Below, one piece after another: positions 59,730 to 64,000 of a stretch of DNA of 64,000 nucleotides. Under the pieces are notes generated by a model that worked only from the letters and a program-made list of their open reading frames with translations, was not told the origin of the DNA and did no database searches. Source of the stretch: Virgibacillus_P tibetensis (lineage in GTDB: Bacteria; Bacillota; Bacilli; Bacillales; Amphibacillaceae); the NCBI RefSeq assembly GCF_036026595.1, contig NZ_JARZFX010000001.1, positions 186,001 through 250,000 of the forward strand, in the 5' to 3' direction. Both the position numbers and the translations under genes were made by a program. Each line of letters opens with the position of its first letter. Within the stretch, counting starts at the first letter, position 1.

Positions 59730-62054
59730 ATGTTACATAGTAAGGCTAAATGGGAATTTGCTGAAAAACAAGATAGTACAATTGATTTACAGGACGATAC
59801 TTTTAAATTATCTCCTATAATAAAAGAACTTTTACTGCAAAGAGGTATTACGACTTCAGAAGCGGCTTCTCTCTTTCTATCTCCAGATATTACAACTTTG
59901 CATAGCCCGGGTGGACTGGCAGCTGTTAATAAAGCCACGGAGCGTATACAAATGGCTATAACGAAACAAGAGAAAATTTTGATTTATGGAGATTATGATG
60001 CTGATGGAGTAAGTTCAACCACAGTATTATTAAAAGCATTGCAGGAATTGGGCGCAGACTGTGATTATTATATACCAAATCGTTTTAGTGAAGGATATGG
60101 ACCGAATGAAACAGCTTTCAGAGAAGCTTTCGACCATGGATTTCGTTTAATTATAACGGTTGATACAGGAATTGCGTCAGTTCATGAAGCGTCTGTAGCT
60201 AAAGAATTGGGAATCGACTTAATTATCACTGACCACCATGAAGTACAAGAGCAATTACCGGACGCTTTTGCTGTTATACATCCAAAATGTTCCCCAGATT
60301 ACCCATTTAAGGAACTTGCTGGTGTGGGAGTTGCATTTAAACTTGCAGAGCATTTATTAGGGTACTTTCCAAAACACTTATTGGAATTCGTTGCAATTGG
60401 AACAATAGCAGATCTAGTTCCATTAGTTAAGGAAAATAGGATTTTGGCATACCATGGACTACGAGCTCTAACTGCGTCGGATAATCCAGGGATAAAAGCC
60501 TTGAAAAAAATCTGTAAAATTGAAGGCAGAGTTACAGAAGAAGATGTTGGTTTTTTAATAGGACCCAGGATTAATGCAGTGGGCAGGTTACAGGATGCGG
60601 ATTTAGCTGTTCAGCTATTAATGACAGAAGATCAAGTTGAAGCAAATCAGTTAGCAGAAGAAATTCAACTATTAAATCAGGAACGGCAACAAATTGTTAA
60701 TGATATTGTGAAAGAAGCAGAGAAGTTAGTTCATTCAGATAGAGTAAAAAGCGTAATTATTGTTGCTAAGGAAGGATGGAATGAAGGAGTTCTGGGAATC
60801 GTTGCGTCTAAACTTGTTCGTAAGTATGATAGACCAGCAATTGTCTTAACTATTAAACCGGACACTTCTGAGGTCAAAGGCTCCGCAAGAAGTATACCTG
60901 CATTCGATCTATTTAGTAATGGTATGAAGGTCAGGGAGCTATTTACACATTTTGGGGGACATTCCCAGGCAGCAGGTATGACATTGCCACGGGAAAACCT
61001 GGAAAGTTTGGAAGAGAGCCTGAATAAAATTATACAGGAAGAGCTAACCGAAGATGACTTTAAACAGGTTATTAAAATAAGTAATACGATTTCTGTTGCT
61101 GACATAAATGAAGAGCTGCTAAAAGAAATTGATAAATTGGCGCCGTTTGGAATGAAAAATCCAAAGCCAGTATTCGAAGTAAATGATATTCCATTTGAGT
61201 CACGGCAAATTGGAAGTAATCAAAGTCACCTGAAACTACTATTCAAAAAAGATAATGTGATGCTTGAGGGTATTGGATTTGGAATGGGAGAGCTGCGTCC
61301 TTATATAACTCCACATACGGCCATCTCCCTAGTGGGTGAACTGGGAATAAACGAATGGAATGGCAACAAAAAAATTCAATTAGTGTTGCAGGACATGAGG
61401 ATTGAGAGTTGGCAGTTGTTTGATCACAGAGGCAAAAAAAATGCAGATATATCACCTTTTCTAGATAATAGTAAAAGAAACCTATTATTAAGTAATCGGT
61501 CAACTAAACTATATTCTGACGTAGACCAAGTAGCTTTTAGTGCAGAGCTGAGCAGTCTAACCGAAATCGACGTATTATATGTATATGACCTGCCACCGGA
61601 TCTGAGCCAATTTAAGGAAATAATAAGGAAGACAAATCCGGCTAATATTCACGTATGCTATTATGTTGAAGATAGTACCTATTTAAAATCATTTCCTTCA
61701 AGAGAGGAGTTTAAATGGTATTATGCTCTACTGTTAAAAAGAAAAGTAGTTGATATGAAACAAGAAATGACGGCTATAATGAATACAAGAGGTTGGAGTA
61801 AAGAAAGAATTATATTTATGTCAAAAGTGTTTTTTGAATTAGGGTTTGTTACTATAGAGAATGGAGTTATTCATTTAAACCCACAACCATTAAAAAAAGA
61901 TTTACAGGATTCACCTTTATATCAAGACCGTATAAAACGAGCAGAGATAGAAAAGACATTGTATTATTCAAATTACAATGAATTAAAAGAATGGTTCAGC
62001 AATTGTATGGATTATCTGGAAAGCGCCAAGGAGGAAGTCGCCCATGGATTATAA
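59730..62054 (+). CDS. recJ: Single-strand DNA exonuclease RecJ
   Basis: The 774-aa 5'-3' exonuclease has DHH-family motifs: IYGDYDADGVSST, ITVDTGIAS, ITDHHEV, AIGTIADLVPL, GPRINAVGR, and DHHA1-type GFGMG/ GGHSQAAGMT, then an OB domain and a Bacillus-type C-terminal extension with DLPPDLSQFKEII. The start at 59730 follows AGGGGTG; the frame is open from 59700. It acts in recombination and base excision repair. Its promoter appears split by the prophage. Confidence 0.96.
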   Translation: MLHSKAKWEFAEKQDSTIDLQDDTFKLSPIIKELLLQRGITTSEAASLFLSPDITTLHSPGGLAAVNKATERIQMAITKQEKILIYGDYDADGVSSTTVLLKALQELGADCDYYIPNRFSEGYGPNETAFREAFDHGFRLIITVDTGIASVHEASVAKELGIDLIITDHHEVQEQLPDAFAVIHPKCSPDYPFKELAGVGVAFKLAEHLLGYFPKHLLEFVAIGTIADLVPLVKENRILAYHGLRALTASDNPGIKALKKICKIEGRVTEEDVGFLIGPRINAVGRLQDADLAVQLLMTEDQVEANQLAEEIQLLNQERQQIVNDIVKEAEKLVHSDRVKSVIIVAKEGWNEGVLGIVASKLVRKYDRPAIVLTIKPDTSEVKGSARSIPAFDLFSNGMKVRELFTHFGGHSQAAGMTLPRENLESLEESLNKIIQEELTEDDFKQVIKISNTISVADINEELLKEIDKLAPFGMKNPKPVFEVNDIPFESRQIGSNQSHLKLLFKKDNVMLEGIGFGMGELRPYITPHTAISLVGELGINEWNGNKKIQLVLQDMRIESWQLFDHRGKKNADISPFLDNSKRNLLLSNRSTKLYSDVDQVAFSAELSSLTEIDVLYVYDLPPDLSQFKEIIRKTNPANIHVCYYVEDSTYLKSFPSREEFKWYYALLLKRKVVDMKQEMTAIMNTRGWSKERIIFMSKVFFELGFVTIENGVIHLNPQPLKKDLQDSPLYQDRIKRAEIEKTLYYSNYNELKEWFSNCMDYLESAKEEVAHGL

Positions 62055-62556
62055 ACAGTACGTAAAGATAGTAGAAGATTGGCCAAAAAAAGGAATTAAA
62101 TTTAAGGATATAACTCCATTAATGGATAATGGAAAAGCTTTCAAATCTGCAGTGGATGAAATTGTTGAATTCGCCAGTAAAAAAGAAATCGATATCGTTG
62201 TAGGTCCCGAAGCGAGAGGATTTATTATCGGTTGTCCTGTATCTTATGCTTTGGAAGTCGGTTTTGCTCCGGTAAGAAAAGAAGGAAAACTACCTCGAGA
62301 AGTAATCAAAGTTGATTATGGTCTGGAGTATGGAACAAATGTATTGACGATCCATAAAGATGCAATCAAACCAGGACAGCGCGTATTAATTACAGATGAC
62401 CTGCTTGCAACAGGAGGTACAATTGAGGCAACAATTCAACTAGTAGAAGAACTTGGTGGAGTAGTTGCGGGATGTGCCTTTATAATAGAGCTTAGCTACT
62501 TGGATGGTATGAAAAAACTTGACGGCTATGACGTTCTGTCCCTCATGAGCTATTAA
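62044..62556 (+). CDS. apt: Adenine phosphoribosyltransferase
   Basis: The 170-aa enzyme salvages adenine to AMP. KGIKFKDITPLMDNG, the GPEARGFIIGCPVSYAL segment and the PRPP motif VLITDDLLATGGT are present. It overlaps recJ by 11 bp, with AAGGAGG inside recJ, so the pair is cotranscribed. Confidence 0.97.
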   Translation: MDYKQYVKIVEDWPKKGIKFKDITPLMDNGKAFKSAVDEIVEFASKKEIDIVVGPEARGFIIGCPVSYALEVGFAPVRKEGKLPREVIKVDYGLEYGTNVLTIHKDAIKPGQRVLITDDLLATGGTIEATIQLVEELGGVVAGCAFIIELSYLDGMKKLDGYDVLSLMSY

Positions 62557-62580
62557 ATTAATAACACTAGTATATGTAAA

Positions 62581-62617
62581 AGGTCTGACGAAACGAATAA
62601 ATTATTTTGTCAGACCT
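62581..62617 (+). terminator. Hairpin between apt and rel
   Basis: A 9-bp perfect stem AGGTCTGAC/GTCAGACCT around 19 nt, with additional A-T pairs inside. No U-run follows. Confidence 0.55.
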
Positions 62618-62758
62618 ATTCATATAGATGCATTTACATAGAATTATTGTACATATAACTAAGAAAAGCATATAATCGAATATATAATTTCGAATTTTTT
62701 TCCTTTACTTTTTATAAATTCATAAAAGTATCTGAATTATTCCAGACAAGGTGATTAG

Positions 62759-64000
62759 ATGGCAAAAGTTGATATTGTAACAATAGAAGACATTATAATT
62801 AAGGCTCGGGAGTATCTAACGGAGGAGGATGCTACCTTTATTCGTGATGCATTCGAATTTGCAGAGCACGCTCATGCTAACCAATATAGAAAGTCTGGAG
62901 AGCCCTATATTATTCATCCTGTTCAGGTTGCTGGTATACTAGTGGATTTAGAGATGGATGCAGAAACAATTGCAGGTGGTTTTCTACATGATGTTGTCGA
63001 AGATACAGATGTTACGCTTGAAAAAATAGAAGAAACATTTAATCGTGAAGTTGCTATGCTTGTTGATGGAGTTACAAAATTAGGCAAAATCCGGTACAAG
63101 TCAAAAGAAGCAATTCAAGCGGAAAACCATCGCAAAATGTTTGTGGCCATGGCAAAAGATATACGTGTAATTTTAATTAAGCTCGCAGATCGTTTGCACA
63201 ACATGCGTACATTGAAGCATTTAACACCTGAGAAACAACGTCGGATTTCTAATGAGACACTGGAAATATTTGCACCGCTGGCACATCGCCTAGGTATCTC
63301 AACAATTAAGTGGGAGTTGGAAGACACTGCACTACGCTACCTGAATCCTCAGCAATATTATCGTATTGTTCAGTTAATGAAACAAAAAAGAAACCAACGC
63401 GAATCTTATATAGAGGAAGTAATGACCGAAGTTTCCAACCAGCTTCATGAAGTGAATATAGAGGCTGAAATGTCTGGAAGACCAAAGCATTTATATAGTA
63501 TTTACCGCAAAATGGTAAAACAAAACAAACAATTTAATGAAATTTATGATCTTTTAGCAGTGAGGATTCTAGTTAACAGTATTAAGGACTGTTATGCTGT
63601 ATTAGGGATTATTCACACATGCTGGAAACCGATGCCCGGAAGATTTAAGGATTATATTGCAATGCCAAAGCCAAACCTTTATCAATCCTTGCATACGACA
63701 GTGATCGGACCTAAGGGAGATCCGCTGGAAGTTCAAATTCGTACGAAGGAAATGCATGAAATTGCTGAATATGGTATTGCAGCACACTGGGCATATAAAG
63801 AAGGAAAGCAGAGTAAAGATAAAAAATCATTTGAAGAAAAACTCACATGGTTTAGAGAAATATTAGAATTTCAAAATGAAACCCATGATGCTGAAGAATT
63901 TATGGAATCACTGAAAGTTGATTTATTTTCTGATATGGTATATGTATTTACGCCTAAAGGAGATGTTATTGAATTACCATCTGGGTCGATTCCTCTTGAT
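62759..64000 (+). CDS. relA: (p)ppGpp synthetase/hydrolase Rel, 5' part
   Basis: The 414 visible residues contain the hydrolase HD domain (SGEPYIIHPVQVAGIL, FLHDVVEDT at about 74-82, LADRLHNMRTL) and the synthetase domain (MSGRPKHLYSIYRKM, YDLLAVRILVNS, KPNLYQSLHTTVIGP, VQIRTKEMHEIAEYG), then the start of TGS (DMVYVFTPKGDVIELP). The gene runs off the window; the ACT domain is not seen. ACAAGGTG lies upstream. It controls the stringent response. Confidence 0.96.
   Translation, partial: MAKVDIVTIEDIIIKAREYLTEEDATFIRDAFEFAEHAHANQYRKSGEPYIIHPVQVAGILVDLEMDAETIAGGFLHDVVEDTDVTLEKIEETFNREVAMLVDGVTKLGKIRYKSKEAIQAENHRKMFVAMAKDIRVILIKLADRLHNMRTLKHLTPEKQRRISNETLEIFAPLAHRLGISTIKWELEDTALRYLNPQQYYRIVQLMKQKRNQRESYIEEVMTEVSNQLHEVNIEAEMSGRPKHLYSIYRKMVKQNKQFNEIYDLLAVRILVNSIKDCYAVLGIIHTCWKPMPGRFKDYIAMPKPNLYQSLHTTVIGPKGDPLEVQIRTKEMHEIAEYGIAAHWAYKEGKQSKDKKSFEEKLTWFREILEFQNETHDAEEFMESLKVDLFSDMVYVFTPKGDVIELPSGSIPLD

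Overview
The window is low-GC, densely coded DNA from a spore-forming member of the Bacillaceae. Gene order and protein signatures support this: SafA, a CotS/YutH-like coat kinase, NadE, a YhcN-type lipoprotein, YebC, RuvAB, QueA, Tgt, YajC, SpoVB, a ComN-like protein, SecDF, LapA, RecJ, Apt and Rel. The order resembles the Oceanobacillus/Virgibacillus group and other halotolerant relatives, but I cannot fix the genus from the sequence alone.

Left chromosomal arm (1-16612). Sporulation genes (safA 3' end, coat kinase, yhcN-like) and nadE come first, then yebC, the ruvAB-DUF2905-queA-tgt-yajC series for Holliday junction processing and queuosine tRNA modification, an inverted TIGR04086 membrane protein and an ArsB/NhaD-like permease. 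About 1.5 kb without genes follows (10301-11835). It holds a 21-bp minisatellite, two long inverted repeats and a structured intergenic repeat. spoVB (minus strand), a ComN-like gene, secDF and lapA complete this arm.

Prophage (16603-59708, about 43.1 kb). An apparently intact temperate siphovirus sits between lapA and recJ. The proposed 10-bp att core overlaps the -10 box of what looks like the original recJ promoter. Modules run left to right: integrase and CI-like repressor (minus strand); Cro-like and Xis-like proteins; Gp157 and ERF recombination; a divergent pair of ribbon-helix-helix regulators; DnaD-like and DnaC-like replication proteins; nucleotide and DNA metabolism (DUF1599, HNH, methyltransferase, SSB, dUTPase, RuvC-like); an ArpU-like late regulator; a tRNA-Arg(UCU) between two terminators; a SANT plus phosphoesterase protein; TerS, TerL and SPP1-type portal; head and connector genes; major tail protein; a tail chaperone pair with a -1 frameshift site; tape measure, Dit, a BppU-pectate-lyase tailspike and Tal with an S74 chaperone; holin and M15 endolysin; and finally a plasmid-like block of 12-bp iterons, FtsK-like ATPase and replication-relaxation protein.

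Several genes run against the late operon and look like lysogenic cargo (morons): a zinc-ribbon membrane protein at 39357-39665, a 70-aa protein at 43579-43791, a Wzy-type polysaccharide polymerase at 50683-52035 beside the tailspike gene, and an XRE regulator with a small Cys protein at 55828-56199. The polymerase-tailspike pairing, which suggests surface conversion of the host by a Gram-positive phage, and the capture of the recJ promoter are the most interesting biology here.

Right chromosomal arm (59709-64000): recJ, apt and the 5' part of rel (relA/spoT homolog), which runs off the window.
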